A stretch of DNA of 27,711 nucleotides, taken from a virus. The DNA lies in IMG/VR virus record IMGVR_UViG_3300026320_000024, positions 1 to 27,711 of that record; one strand, written 5' to 3'. Numbering within the stretch: the first letter of the stretch is position 1; each line of letters begins with the position of its first letter. A program made the translations under genes and the position numbers. The notes beneath the pieces are model-generated. The model made no database searches. It saw nothing but the letters and a program-made list of their open reading frames with translations, and had not been told where the DNA came from. This document shows, piece after piece, positions 1 to 9,522 of the stretch.

Positions 1-71
1 AGTATTATAAGATACAGGATTATTGCCGCTACTAAGACTAAAGCTATTGTTGGTCCAAGTTCTTTATTCAT
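1..71 (-). CDS. Partial small membrane-peptide gene (5' end only)
   Basis: An ATG at 71-69 overlaps the TGA of the upstream 681-aa gene in the ATGA pattern used throughout this operon. The reading frame stays open for 23 codons to the window edge. The visible peptide begins MNKELGPT and then becomes strongly hydrophobic (IALVLVAAIILYLIIL), which is a single membrane span starting near residue 9. Its position after the ejection-protein genes and its coupled start suggest a real gene of the same operon. The function is unknown. It resembles in style the other tiny membrane peptides of this window (31, 46 and 53 aa). The length cannot be judged because the gene leaves the window. Confidence 0.6.
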   Translation of the reverse strand, partial: MNKELGPTIALVLVAAIILYLII

Positions 72-2113
72 TTAGGTCCGTATTCGTCTTGCCATTTCTT
101 CTGTAATTTATTAATACGAGCGATATGGAGTGCACTATCGTCAGGCATAGCAAGGAGACGATCTATTTCATTCTGCATTTTGGAACTCTCTACTTGTCTA
201 TTCCACCATTTATCAAGAGCAGCATCTGCTTCTTTAGAACCGATCATATTCCGGTCATTAGGATTATATACGGATTCAGGATTTCTCCGTACCTGTTCAG
301 CGAAGAGTGAATCTAAGGCATCATCAGCTGCTTCTCTCGTTACCTTGCCTTCTTTTACTTGCTTCTCAATACTATCTCTAGCTTCTTTGAAAGAAGGAAG
401 ATTCTCATTAGCAGCACGTCTGAATGGAATAGGTTCTTGAGACTTCATCGGACCCTTTCCCCATGGAGGAGGCGGTTCATTCTGGACAAGTCTATGTCTA
501 TCTTCCCCTGTATATGGAGGTATTAACTGTCTAGTTCTCTGTTCATAATCTAGTCTAGCTTGAACATTCCTAGCTTCAACCTCTCCCTTCAATCTACGAT
601 ATAATTCGAGATGTTCTTGTAACGCATCGTCAAGATGAAGTTCTGATTGAACAATATTCCTAAGTTGTTTGATGATTGGATTATCCTTAGCCTCTTCCAA
701 CATCTTCGCCACTTCAGAATTGAGGGGCTTTCCCTTCAAACTGTCAGCTATAAATGCCTTTAGATTTACCAATTCTTCTGGTGTATATCCTTGAGCGACT
801 ATATCCTTTTCAGTCTGAGTTCTAACCTTCTTGAAGAAGGCTTCTGCAGCATCGAGTTGTTTCGTTCTAAACATATCCGAACTGCCGCCCATGGCAAATC
901 CTTCTATATGTTGGATTTCATGTTGCACTTCATGCATTATGACACTGCGAATTTCTTCCTTAGAAAGATTAGGAGCTAAGTAGAGATTTCTCCCAGACAT
1001 CATTCCCCTTGTTCCCATCTCAAGTTCTTCACCCGGGAGTGTTCTAACTTTAATCCCTCTCAATTCAGGATATGCTTTAAATAATTCAGGATGATCTATA
1101 GCTTGTTCAAGAGTCAAATCAGTCTTTCGACTCTTGAACACATAGCTGAGAACATCTTCGAGAGAAGCGTTCTCTGGCAATGGAGGAAGTCCTGATTGTC
1201 TAGGAGTGTAAGTTATCCCCTCTTCCCCTTGTGTAACAGTCTTATCGAAGGCCCCTTCTTTCAACTGCATGTCAGCATCATGTATTTCATAACGCCATCG
1301 ATTGTCAGCACCACGAAACATTCCAGTCTTACGCCAAATATCATCTCGACTGACAGCATTAGACTCCATCACCTGAGCCTGAGCTAACTTATTCTTATCT
1401 AAGGTCTTAGATGTAACACCAGCGAATGAACCCAGTGAACCTTCTGCTAGTTTAGAAGCTACCGGTGCAGGACCGAAGGTCATAAGACCAGCAAGATCTG
1501 CAGCCTTCTCGATAGCTTGAGGAGAAGTATGGATCTCTCCAGTTACTTGATCTAGAGCCCAAGGAGGAGCTTGAGTCAGACCTAAAGCATTCTTAGCAGT
1601 CTCGTAGAAGCCCTTCAATATCTCGGTCATACGAGGCCTCGGGAAGGGAGCTTCTCTTTCAGGAGGGTTCAAGCCATAAGGAGCTGGATGGTAAGTATCT
1701 CCATCCCAAGTTCCTGCAAGATCAGGTCGATCTTTAGCGTATTGGGATTGAGTAGAAAAGGTAGGATGGTTAGGCTTCTTGAACGTATCTGGCCAATGGC
1801 CTGTGGTAGCATCTGGCTGTACACCAGCTTGAAAAGCACCCCTCAGATCGTAGTCAAAACCAGAGTCATTAGGAGCATTCTGAGCCTTCCAAGATTGGAA
1901 ATTTACCTCCTCTTGAGGGCTTAAACTAGTCTCGTATTGATTCTCGGGTGTCCCAGTACCTCCAGATGATTTAAACTCACCAGCGGGCTTCTCTGGGGCT
2001 TGTGGAGGCATCGTAGAAGTGGTCGAGGGTTGTTCTACAGGCCGAATTCCTATACTATCCAGCTTATACTGAAATTCATCCTCATAGACTTTATCACCGA
2101 CTGCAATTGGCAT
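68..2113 (-). CDS. Virion-operon protein with zincin-type metallopeptidase motif (681 aa)
   Basis: Residues 30-60 are a proline/threonine/glycine-rich linker. Residues 87-125 carry a conserved phage segment (YDLRGAFQAG, GHWPDTFKKPNHPTFS) that I recall from other phage structural or polyvalent proteins. Residues 340-415 hold a probable metallopeptidase core: a HPELFKAYPELR segment, then MHEVQHEIQHIEG, in which HEVQH at 394-398 fits the zincin HExxH motif; E404 could be the third zinc ligand. This resembles the zincin domains described in phage polyvalent proteins. The C-terminal 270 residues are charged and probably helical. The ATG shares one base with the TAA of the preceding gene (TAATG). 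It follows the internal virion protein genes, so a virion-packaged, possibly ejected protease is an inference. Whether it is catalytically active and what it cuts are not visible. Confidence 0.75.
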   Translation of the reverse strand: MPIAVGDKVYEDEFQYKLDSIGIRPVEQPSTTSTMPPQAPEKPAGEFKSSGGTGTPENQYETSLSPQEEVNFQSWKAQNAPNDSGFDYDLRGAFQAGVQPDATTGHWPDTFKKPNHPTFSTQSQYAKDRPDLAGTWDGDTYHPAPYGLNPPEREAPFPRPRMTEILKGFYETAKNALGLTQAPPWALDQVTGEIHTSPQAIEKAADLAGLMTFGPAPVASKLAEGSLGSFAGVTSKTLDKNKLAQAQVMESNAVSRDDIWRKTGMFRGADNRWRYEIHDADMQLKEGAFDKTVTQGEEGITYTPRQSGLPPLPENASLEDVLSYVFKSRKTDLTLEQAIDHPELFKAYPELRGIKVRTLPGEELEMGTRGMMSGRNLYLAPNLSKEEIRSVIMHEVQHEIQHIEGFAMGGSSDMFRTKQLDAAEAFFKKVRTQTEKDIVAQGYTPEELVNLKAFIADSLKGKPLNSEVAKMLEEAKDNPIIKQLRNIVQSELHLDDALQEHLELYRRLKGEVEARNVQARLDYEQRTRQLIPPYTGEDRHRLVQNEPPPPWGKGPMKSQEPIPFRRAANENLPSFKEARDSIEKQVKEGKVTREAADDALDSLFAEQVRRNPESVYNPNDRNMIGSKEADAALDKWWNRQVESSKMQNEIDRLLAMPDDSALHIARINKLQKKWQDEYGPK

Positions 2114-4323
2114 TATTCTTTAAGCTTCTTCTTCAGTTGAGTCAGTCCGATCTGACGGGCAATATCTCCCGGTATGTTATCTACCTTGGAGAGAGCTTGA
2201 GGTCCTGCTGCTTGTACGATCGTACCGAGAAGGAAAGTATCTACGTCTCTACTGCCCGCTCCTGTTGCTTCTGCAACATGCTTGAAGTTGGAGAGATTAG
2301 AGTTAATCCTGTTTACTGCCGTCTGAACTACTGCATATTCAGGATCAGCGGAGGGAGTGAAGACAGTACCCTGGCCTGAAGTTGCACTGCGGCCAGTAAT
2401 TGCCTGATCATTATAAGTTGGAACTAATCGTTTATTGTCGCTATCCCAACCGACACGGATGGAAGGATTCCTAATCTGCCCAAGACTGTTAAATTCTCTA
2501 CTGAGAAGTTCATTTCCGAGAGTTTCCTTCGTCCAGTTAACGTAATTCTTCCAGATTTCCGGGTTCTGTTGACCTAATCGATACATCTCTTTAGTAATCT
2601 CGGGAGAAGTAAACCGTTGGAAGACTGCATTCTGTCCTTGGATGACGTTACCTCGTTCATCCTTTCCATCGACATTCAGTCTGGAAATGAAACCTCGATT
2701 GTCTGGATGGAATGCCGTCAGAGCTAGATTTACCTTGATGGCATCAGGCGTATTAGGATCGGCTATCTTAACGATCTCATCCACCATACTAGCATTCATC
2801 TTCCGCTTCTCGTTATCCGTCGCATCCTTCATCTTAACTTTGAATTCATCGAATGCTCTGTTTAATGTAATAGGAACACCCTTCGTTTCCATATCTGTCT
2901 GGGCTTTGATTGCATCATGCCAACGCTTCTGATAAACATCAAATTTACCACTCAAACCATTTACAAGAAGCTGAAGATTTGCACTTTGAAGATATTGCTC
3001 ACCACCGATACGTTTGATAGTTTCGATTGACCGCATGTCTGGACCGACAATACTATCTTGGAATATTCGCTTCTGATCGTCATCGCCCTGAGCTTTAACC
3101 CACTGTGCTGCTTTATAAATGCCACCACTATCGTGGTTGAAGATACGATCTCCAAGATCTTTCATAGGCCTCATAGCAGCTTCAGTCCTAGTATTGATAT
3201 CATCTAAACCCATGACTTGAACAAGACCCTTTCCACGAGCTTCTCGAAGGATCTCTTGTTTGAGTTGAAGCTGCTCATCAGCAAAGGTCTGTCCGATCTC
3301 AGCCCAACGCTTGGCTGGTATTTCTCCACTCCTCTGTTTAGCATCGAGTGCATCTGCATCAGCTTGAGAGTTTATCCCCAATCTTCGCATGAAGTTATCA
3401 ACCTTAGTCTGAACGATACCTACCATGGCTGTATCGAAGAGTTCTCCGCCTGTACGTTTTCGATCTGCAAGACTTAAATTCTTGTCATTGAAGGCAGCAG
3501 CTCTGTCAGAGATATTAAGACGATAGCGCTCTTGCGGAGCTGCCCATTTAATGACGTCTGTTCCACCCCATTCACCAGTCTCAACTTTACGATAAGCATC
3601 TTCTGAACCTTCATATCCAGATTTACCTCTAATGTAAGTCAACAATCTATTACGTTCACTATTCTGACTGGCATTAGCTCTATTAATATCATTGACAAGT
3701 CCGATGATGTAAGCATTGGCTGGGTTAACACCAGTCACCTTCGCAAACTCATGATCGATCTCTTGTTTAAATCCTGGGTATCTACTCCGTAAATCTTTGG
3801 CAGCTTCTAACAACCTTCCTTGATAGTCAGTCTTACTGAGCTTGCCGGCATTCCGGGCAGTCTGGAGAGTACCGAGAGTATCAGGAAGTTCTGAAATCTC
3901 ATCAGGAACTGCATCAGTCTCTTCAGCATGAGCATCGAGAATACCCTTCCCTCCGCCAGCTTTGATCTTCTCTAGTTCGGCGGTATATCTCTGACGTTCG
4001 GTATTCGCAACTTCATAGACCTTATCTTCGATGTCTTTCTTGACCATCTGGACTCCGGCCTTAGCCATGAAGTCTCCGATGCCGACGATGCCTGCGAAGA
4101 GATCTCCATACCCCTTTTCAGCAACTCCTTGTCCTTGTAAACCGTATGCTGCAGCTTGACCACGGTACTCTGCGCTCCGATCTCCTACTTCTTGACCCTT
4201 CTGAATAATACGATTATCTTCTACGCCTCTAGGTTTGATTGTATCAGGTATGTCTATAGGACGACTACGGTTCTCGTAATTCGGATCATTAGTTGGTTGT
4301 AATGGCTGGTTGAATGGGGCCAA
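2113..4323 (-). CDS. Probable internal virion (ejection) protein, T7 gp15-like position and size (736 aa)
   Basis: The protein is a large, polar, mostly helical protein without signal peptide. Its N-terminus is proline-rich (residues 1-35), and a small hydrophobic/glycine stretch follows (YGDLFAGIVGIGDFMAKAG, about residues 72-90). T7 gp15 is 747 aa and lies between other core proteins; the length and position here match, but I see no diagnostic motif, so the role is inferred from context. The start is TTG at 4323-4321, directly after the TAA of the 1732-aa gene. A GGAG Shine-Dalgarno sequence lies 8 bases upstream, inside the end of that gene, and the next in-frame ATG is more than 80 codons inside. 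This supports the TTG start and translational coupling. It likely works with its large neighbours to form the DNA-ejection conduit in the host envelope. Confidence 0.7.
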   Translation of the reverse strand: MAPFNQPLQPTNDPNYENRSRPIDIPDTIKPRGVEDNRIIQKGQEVGDRSAEYRGQAAAYGLQGQGVAEKGYGDLFAGIVGIGDFMAKAGVQMVKKDIEDKVYEVANTERQRYTAELEKIKAGGGKGILDAHAEETDAVPDEISELPDTLGTLQTARNAGKLSKTDYQGRLLEAAKDLRSRYPGFKQEIDHEFAKVTGVNPANAYIIGLVNDINRANASQNSERNRLLTYIRGKSGYEGSEDAYRKVETGEWGGTDVIKWAAPQERYRLNISDRAAAFNDKNLSLADRKRTGGELFDTAMVGIVQTKVDNFMRRLGINSQADADALDAKQRSGEIPAKRWAEIGQTFADEQLQLKQEILREARGKGLVQVMGLDDINTRTEAAMRPMKDLGDRIFNHDSGGIYKAAQWVKAQGDDDQKRIFQDSIVGPDMRSIETIKRIGGEQYLQSANLQLLVNGLSGKFDVYQKRWHDAIKAQTDMETKGVPITLNRAFDEFKVKMKDATDNEKRKMNASMVDEIVKIADPNTPDAIKVNLALTAFHPDNRGFISRLNVDGKDERGNVIQGQNAVFQRFTSPEITKEMYRLGQQNPEIWKNYVNWTKETLGNELLSREFNSLGQIRNPSIRVGWDSDNKRLVPTYNDQAITGRSATSGQGTVFTPSADPEYAVVQTAVNRINSNLSNFKHVAEATGAGSRDVDTFLLGTIVQAAGPQALSKVDNIPGDIARQIGLTQLKKKLKE

Positions 4324-7300
4324 TTATTCTTCTCCACGTTGTTTAGCTTTGACGCGCTCTGCTCTTGTAATCGCATCGATATTTGTATTTTTATCTCTAC
4401 TACCGGGATGTTTGACATAGAAGTCGAACGTCACCTTGTCGAGTATGCTTTGATTATCTCGGGCTGCTCTGTTGACAACACCAGAGATCTGATCTTCTGG
4501 ATAACCGCCGATAGTGAGAAGAACCTTAGCACGAGTAAAGAACTTAGTAGCTAACGCTTCATCTCCGTCTTGTGAGGCAAGAGCGGCACGACGGTATTCC
4601 TGTTGGAATTGTTTCTCAATATACTTCTCATATTCCTTTTGATGTTCAAGGGCATTCCGCATAGTCTGAATGTCATTGATCCGCTGATCTTTAAATCCTG
4701 CCACACCAGCGAATACTGCTTGGAATGGTGTAGTGTCTGCCAGCCAAGCTTCTTTCTTACTAATCCACCGCCCAGTATGGAATGCAGCTAACGTTCTAAA
4801 GAAGGAATTGACTGAACTAATATTCTTGAGAGGATCTATGAAATCTTCCGGAGCTGGTTGAAACATGTCTCCATCATCTCTGACTAGATTAGTCATGACT
4901 CTCCAGAAGCCATCTGAAGCTTCGACAGTACCCTTTACAAGGCTCCATGCCGGTCCACCAACAGTATCTAGAAAGTTCTTATCCGAACGATTAATACCGC
5001 CGAGGAAATCAAATCCCTTAGTACCTAATCGTTCTGGGAAGTCAAACCATGTTCCTGCGCTTGGATCTCCTTTCCCTGTAATTACAGCACCGACAGCTGA
5101 TAATACTCCCTCCATAGCTGTCGAACTAAAGAAGTCATCTCCGACAACATATCCATTCTCCATCATCTTCTGGCGCATATAGCCTGCCAACGGAACGCCT
5201 GAAACGCCTGTACCCATCGGTATACCGTATAGAAGCATATTAGTAACAATCAACCTACGCTTCTCCTCCCCAGTCAATCGACTTCCAGCCATCAATTCAG
5301 TCAACCTGATCTGGTAAGTATAGAATTGAGTAGGAACACTCATAGCTCCTGAATGGAGGGCAGAACTTGAAGCACGGGACATATTGATGTTTAGAAGATC
5401 AGCACGCTGAAGAATGTCTGCTCTATCTTGTTCGGTTATGCGACCGATAGGTTTGACATCCCTAAATTCCTTCATAGCAGTATACCAAGCGCCGTACCTA
5501 GAATTTCGTTCACCGTTACGGACGAAGAATGTACTAGCATCTAGCATAGTCTGACCCATAGAAGTAATAACCTTCTGGTTCATAGGATCGTCTATGGCAG
5601 CGTATTCACCACCGACATTACCAAAGCCAGTCTTCTTAAACTCTTCAAAGGCTTCCTTAAACTCTCCTGGCTTATAACGAGAGGCACCAGGAATATAGAA
5701 CTTGCTGGCCATCTTATCGAGGAAGTCTATGATTTCAGGATTAGAATTAACTCTACTCCAGAAGTGGAGTTGGGCTCCTAATGTTCCAGGAGCAGCGTAT
5801 TTAGATCCAGCTATGCCTAGAATGTTTGAATAGTTACCTGATTGGACGATGAACTGCGGTATATTCCAAATACCCATAGCTGTATGGTAGACTACACTAC
5901 GGATGAATTTGAATGGATCACGAAGAGCAGCCAACTCCCACTCAGGAGTTAGGACTGAATTAGGACCTAATTTGTCATAAGTAGCATCAGATAACTTTTG
6001 ACTTATAAGATGAAGTTTAGCCGCCGTCTCACTCGGCTGTTGAATAAGTTGTTCTATATGAGCTTTAGCTGTCTCTAACCGTCCTCTAATATCAGCAGGA
6101 GCACTAGATAGAAACTTAGCTTCTCTGAACCAATAGAATGGTGAATGCCGGATCTCACTCTCACTAGCATTAAGCCAATTCTTGGCTTGCTGTAACCAAT
6201 GTTCAACACTCATGGTCTTATAATCATCCATGAAGTTTGACTTAGCTATACGTTCTAATCCACGATTAAGGCTGGTTATAGGATCAACCTTCTCAGCCTG
6301 TATGATTTTATAGAGTGGATTGCGGACAGTGCCTTTATCTTCTAACGTGAAAACATCAAAGGCATCCCGTTCTTCACTGAACTCTACTCGGTTCTGACGG
6401 GCAGCATTACCTTCTTTATTACCATTCCTGAAATTGGTATACCTTTTCGCCATGCTATTATCTACATCGACGAGAGCTTTATTTCTTTCAACGACTTGAA
6501 TAGGCTCGTTTAACGACAGTCTAGCGCCACGCCATTCGCCGGAAGGAAGCTTTTCTCCCTTAAACCAGCTTTCAACTTCACTCCACTCAATGTGGAGGTT
6601 CTTATTTGAAAAATCTCTTGCAGCGACATCATTCTTGTCAAGTAGGTATTTACGGACAGTATCTAGTTTATTAGCAACGTCGACAGCCATTCGATGGATC
6701 TGCATCGGCATAATGGTTGTATCACCTTCATACCAATTGCTACCACTGACATCATCATGCTTTACTTTACCTTGTTTGATAAAATAAGGATGGTCGTAAG
6801 CTACGTGTCCACCACCACGACGTGGAATGTGGTTCCAATCTAGATCACGGGTTTCTGAAATCTTAGTCAGAACATACCGTATCTTCTCATCACCGATATT
6901 ACCGTAGCCCTTTAAAGGACGAAGGTCAGTATTGTATATTTCTAAATACTTCCATTCTCCGCCATTGATTAATTCCTGTATCTCGTTCTTATCTTTGACA
7001 GACATATCTCCGAGATTACGAACCTTTTCGAAGCCATACTTCTCTCCGATGATGGCTACGTTGTCTGTACTGCCACCGATGACTTTCTTAGTCATGGCAG
7101 AGAATTCAGGGGAAAGAATAGCCTTGCCTTCAGGATCTGTGGAAATGACACGATGTGTTTCAGCACCTAATCGGGTTTGGTTACGATGCTCTGCTATATT
7201 ACGGAAGACACGATCAATTTCCATCCCACGTTTGAATTCGAAGTAAGCTGCAATCTCATCTTGATCAGGCATACGCTTGAACCAAGACATATAAGCTTGT

Positions 7301-9522
7301 TCTAACTCTTCAGGACTCTTGAAGAAGTAACCCTTCTCTTTAGCTCCTAAGTCCCACAGCTCTTGTCCATTTTCGAGAACACGCTGGAACTCTTCCCACT
7401 TCTGACGTCCTTTACCAAATCGGTTGAGGGCGGAAGTAGATAATTTCTGGATAGTCGGAGCATTCTTGGAAAGGACTTCGAAGATTGCTGAAGGCGTATA
7501 CGTAACAATCAATCGATTGGCACGCTCAGCCTTGGATAGAGTATCTTCAGGAGTTCTGTATTTACCTACACCCCATGCATTGAAGAATGAAGATATAGTA
7601 TTCTCTGGGATCTTTGTATTAGTTGTATTAGCTATGACGTCACGGACGACATCGTCAGTTTCATTTATAGGTTTAGTAACCTTGATGTAATAACCTAAGC
7701 CTTGCTGCTCTACGGTAGCTCTTTGAGCTTTAGCCGGATCAAGCTTGGCTTTATAACTAGGAATAGCTTCTTCCTTAAGGAATTGAAGAGTATCTTGGTC
7801 ACGTGCCTTCTTTTCAGGAGTGCTATAAGTATCAGCCTTAAGACGTCCTTCAATCTTGGTGACGGTCTCTTCTGCGTTAGCAATCTGACGTTCGATGGTT
7901 GAAACAGCTTGAGCTGCCTTAGTCTTGCCAGGGACTACACCTTCAATGATCTGCCCACTCTTAAGTCCATAGAATTCTAATGCATTCTCTGCAACACTCC
8001 GTTGAGTAAAGTAAGTTCCATCTGCATTACCGATATGAAGGTCAACGAACCAGTTACCTGCGATGTTCTCACGATACGGACGACTAGTATCAATAATAGT
8101 ATTCTTTAAACCCTTATAAGTATCTCTCATACCGTCAACGATGAGACGAACTGACGTCTCATTGCTCATGACTTCAGGAAGACGTTCTACCTTAGAAATC
8201 TTCTCTGCCGTATCAAGAACAGATCCTACGATAGTATTATTCTGTTGTTCGATACGATTGACAATGTCTTGACCATACCGACCTGGACGTGCTTTGATGT
8301 CTTCAAGATCTGTTCTAAAGACATCGGATAAAGAATCTAATGCTCTCTTCCTAGGATCGGTTATACCATGTGCTTCTCCGACAGAATTGGCGGTAGCACG
8401 AGTAATGGCTGACTGTTCGAGGTCGCCTGCGGCAGCTTCCATAGTACTCTTAGATACACCTGGATCTGCACTAGCTTTAGCCATATCTTCTGCAGCGGTC
8501 TTAGTATCCCGAAGTAGCTGAGCTTCGGTCTTAGGCAGAACACCCCGTATACCCCGTACGGTGGCTTTACCCAGACCTAACCCAGCCACATCAAGGGGTA
8601 GAGTAATATCTTTCAGGATTACGTCATTCGTAGACATACCCAACATAGAACGAAGGAAGTCTGCGGCAAGAGTCGGATTACCCATATTGATATAGGTATT
8701 ACCCTTCCGCATAGGTTCTACAATCTTCTGAAGCGCAGGGAGAAGCTGATCCGTCGGAAGACGGAGAAGTTCAATCCTTGTCTTATCTAAATTCTCACCT
8801 AGAGTTCCACCCGCGAATACGCCAGTCCTAGGACCAAGTCCACGAAGTCGAATATCACTATATCCGGGAATCAACTCTTCGGCTTTATTATAAAGCCAAG
8901 GAAGATAACTTTGGTTCTTTAACTCATCTTCAACATCTTCAAGGTATGTACCGATGATTTCTCGTTTAGTGACTAGACTGCCATGATCATTAAGGATGGC
9001 GGCGGTCTCTTCAGGGAACTTCTGCTTCGCATCGTTGAGGAAGTTATCTGGCTTAGCCATGGCTGTTCTGTCCAGCGTAGCTATGAACTGCTTGCCATAA
9101 GCTTCTTCGAAGACAGTAGCTGGATCAGTCTGCTTCGACATGTTCATAATAATAGACGTCAGACCCCCCGTCTCCTCGGGAGTTAAGGCAGAACCTTTAT
9201 TTTGAATGGTTTGTGCAATCAGACTTTGTAAGCCGACAGACTTCCGCTTGTCTATTTCTGCAGCAGCTTGCTGCCTCAACTGAGGCTCATCACCTTGTTG
9301 AAGACCAGCATAAATCTCATCCTTAGTCTTATTAAGGATTTCGTCTAATCCGTACTTTACCTTGAATGCTCGCTTCTCAAGAACCTCAGGTGAATTTGTC
9401 GGAGTAATACTCTGTGGCGAAGTATCAACCTCCATAGGCTCTGGTTGAGGCGCTGTGATAGGCGATACGTTAAATTCGGGTTGAGATGTGTCAGGCCGTG
9501 GCATAGGAAGAGGAATTGTCAT
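4324..9522 (-). CDS. Giant internal virion (ejection) protein (1732 aa)
   Basis: This is the largest gene of the window and sits in the middle of the internal-virion-protein cluster, like T7 gp16 (1318 aa) among gp14 and gp15. The N-terminal 45 residues are proline-rich. Residues about 320-340 are glycine/leucine-rich (LDVAGLGLGKATVRGIRG). The middle (about 480-700) is charged and coiled-coil-like. The last third includes hydrophobic patches (about residues 1225-1260 and 1400-1470) that could be membrane-active. I do not see a lytic transglycosylase signature, which T7 gp16 has at its N-terminus, so wall degradation is not assigned. ATGA overlap with the 294-aa gene couples its translation, and its TAA abuts the TTG of the 736-aa gene. 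The role in DNA ejection is inferred from size and context. Confidence 0.75.
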   Translation of the reverse strand: MTIPLPMPRPDTSQPEFNVSPITAPQPEPMEVDTSPQSITPTNSPEVLEKRAFKVKYGLDEILNKTKDEIYAGLQQGDEPQLRQQAAAEIDKRKSVGLQSLIAQTIQNKGSALTPEETGGLTSIIMNMSKQTDPATVFEEAYGKQFIATLDRTAMAKPDNFLNDAKQKFPEETAAILNDHGSLVTKREIIGTYLEDVEDELKNQSYLPWLYNKAEELIPGYSDIRLRGLGPRTGVFAGGTLGENLDKTRIELLRLPTDQLLPALQKIVEPMRKGNTYINMGNPTLAADFLRSMLGMSTNDVILKDITLPLDVAGLGLGKATVRGIRGVLPKTEAQLLRDTKTAAEDMAKASADPGVSKSTMEAAAGDLEQSAITRATANSVGEAHGITDPRKRALDSLSDVFRTDLEDIKARPGRYGQDIVNRIEQQNNTIVGSVLDTAEKISKVERLPEVMSNETSVRLIVDGMRDTYKGLKNTIIDTSRPYRENIAGNWFVDLHIGNADGTYFTQRSVAENALEFYGLKSGQIIEGVVPGKTKAAQAVSTIERQIANAEETVTKIEGRLKADTYSTPEKKARDQDTLQFLKEEAIPSYKAKLDPAKAQRATVEQQGLGYYIKVTKPINETDDVVRDVIANTTNTKIPENTISSFFNAWGVGKYRTPEDTLSKAERANRLIVTYTPSAIFEVLSKNAPTIQKLSTSALNRFGKGRQKWEEFQRVLENGQELWDLGAKEKGYFFKSPEELEQAYMSWFKRMPDQDEIAAYFEFKRGMEIDRVFRNIAEHRNQTRLGAETHRVISTDPEGKAILSPEFSAMTKKVIGGSTDNVAIIGEKYGFEKVRNLGDMSVKDKNEIQELINGGEWKYLEIYNTDLRPLKGYGNIGDEKIRYVLTKISETRDLDWNHIPRRGGGHVAYDHPYFIKQGKVKHDDVSGSNWYEGDTTIMPMQIHRMAVDVANKLDTVRKYLLDKNDVAARDFSNKNLHIEWSEVESWFKGEKLPSGEWRGARLSLNEPIQVVERNKALVDVDNSMAKRYTNFRNGNKEGNAARQNRVEFSEERDAFDVFTLEDKGTVRNPLYKIIQAEKVDPITSLNRGLERIAKSNFMDDYKTMSVEHWLQQAKNWLNASESEIRHSPFYWFREAKFLSSAPADIRGRLETAKAHIEQLIQQPSETAAKLHLISQKLSDATYDKLGPNSVLTPEWELAALRDPFKFIRSVVYHTAMGIWNIPQFIVQSGNYSNILGIAGSKYAAPGTLGAQLHFWSRVNSNPEIIDFLDKMASKFYIPGASRYKPGEFKEAFEEFKKTGFGNVGGEYAAIDDPMNQKVITSMGQTMLDASTFFVRNGERNSRYGAWYTAMKEFRDVKPIGRITEQDRADILQRADLLNINMSRASSSALHSGAMSVPTQFYTYQIRLTELMAGSRLTGEEKRRLIVTNMLLYGIPMGTGVSGVPLAGYMRQKMMENGYVVGDDFFSSTAMEGVLSAVGAVITGKGDPSAGTWFDFPERLGTKGFDFLGGINRSDKNFLDTVGGPAWSLVKGTVEASDGFWRVMTNLVRDDGDMFQPAPEDFIDPLKNISSVNSFFRTLAAFHTGRWISKKEAWLADTTPFQAVFAGVAGFKDQRINDIQTMRNALEHQKEYEKYIEKQFQQEYRRAALASQDGDEALATKFFTRAKVLLTIGGYPEDQISGVVNRAARDNQSILDKVTFDFYVKHPGSRDKNTNIDAITRAERVKAKQRGEE

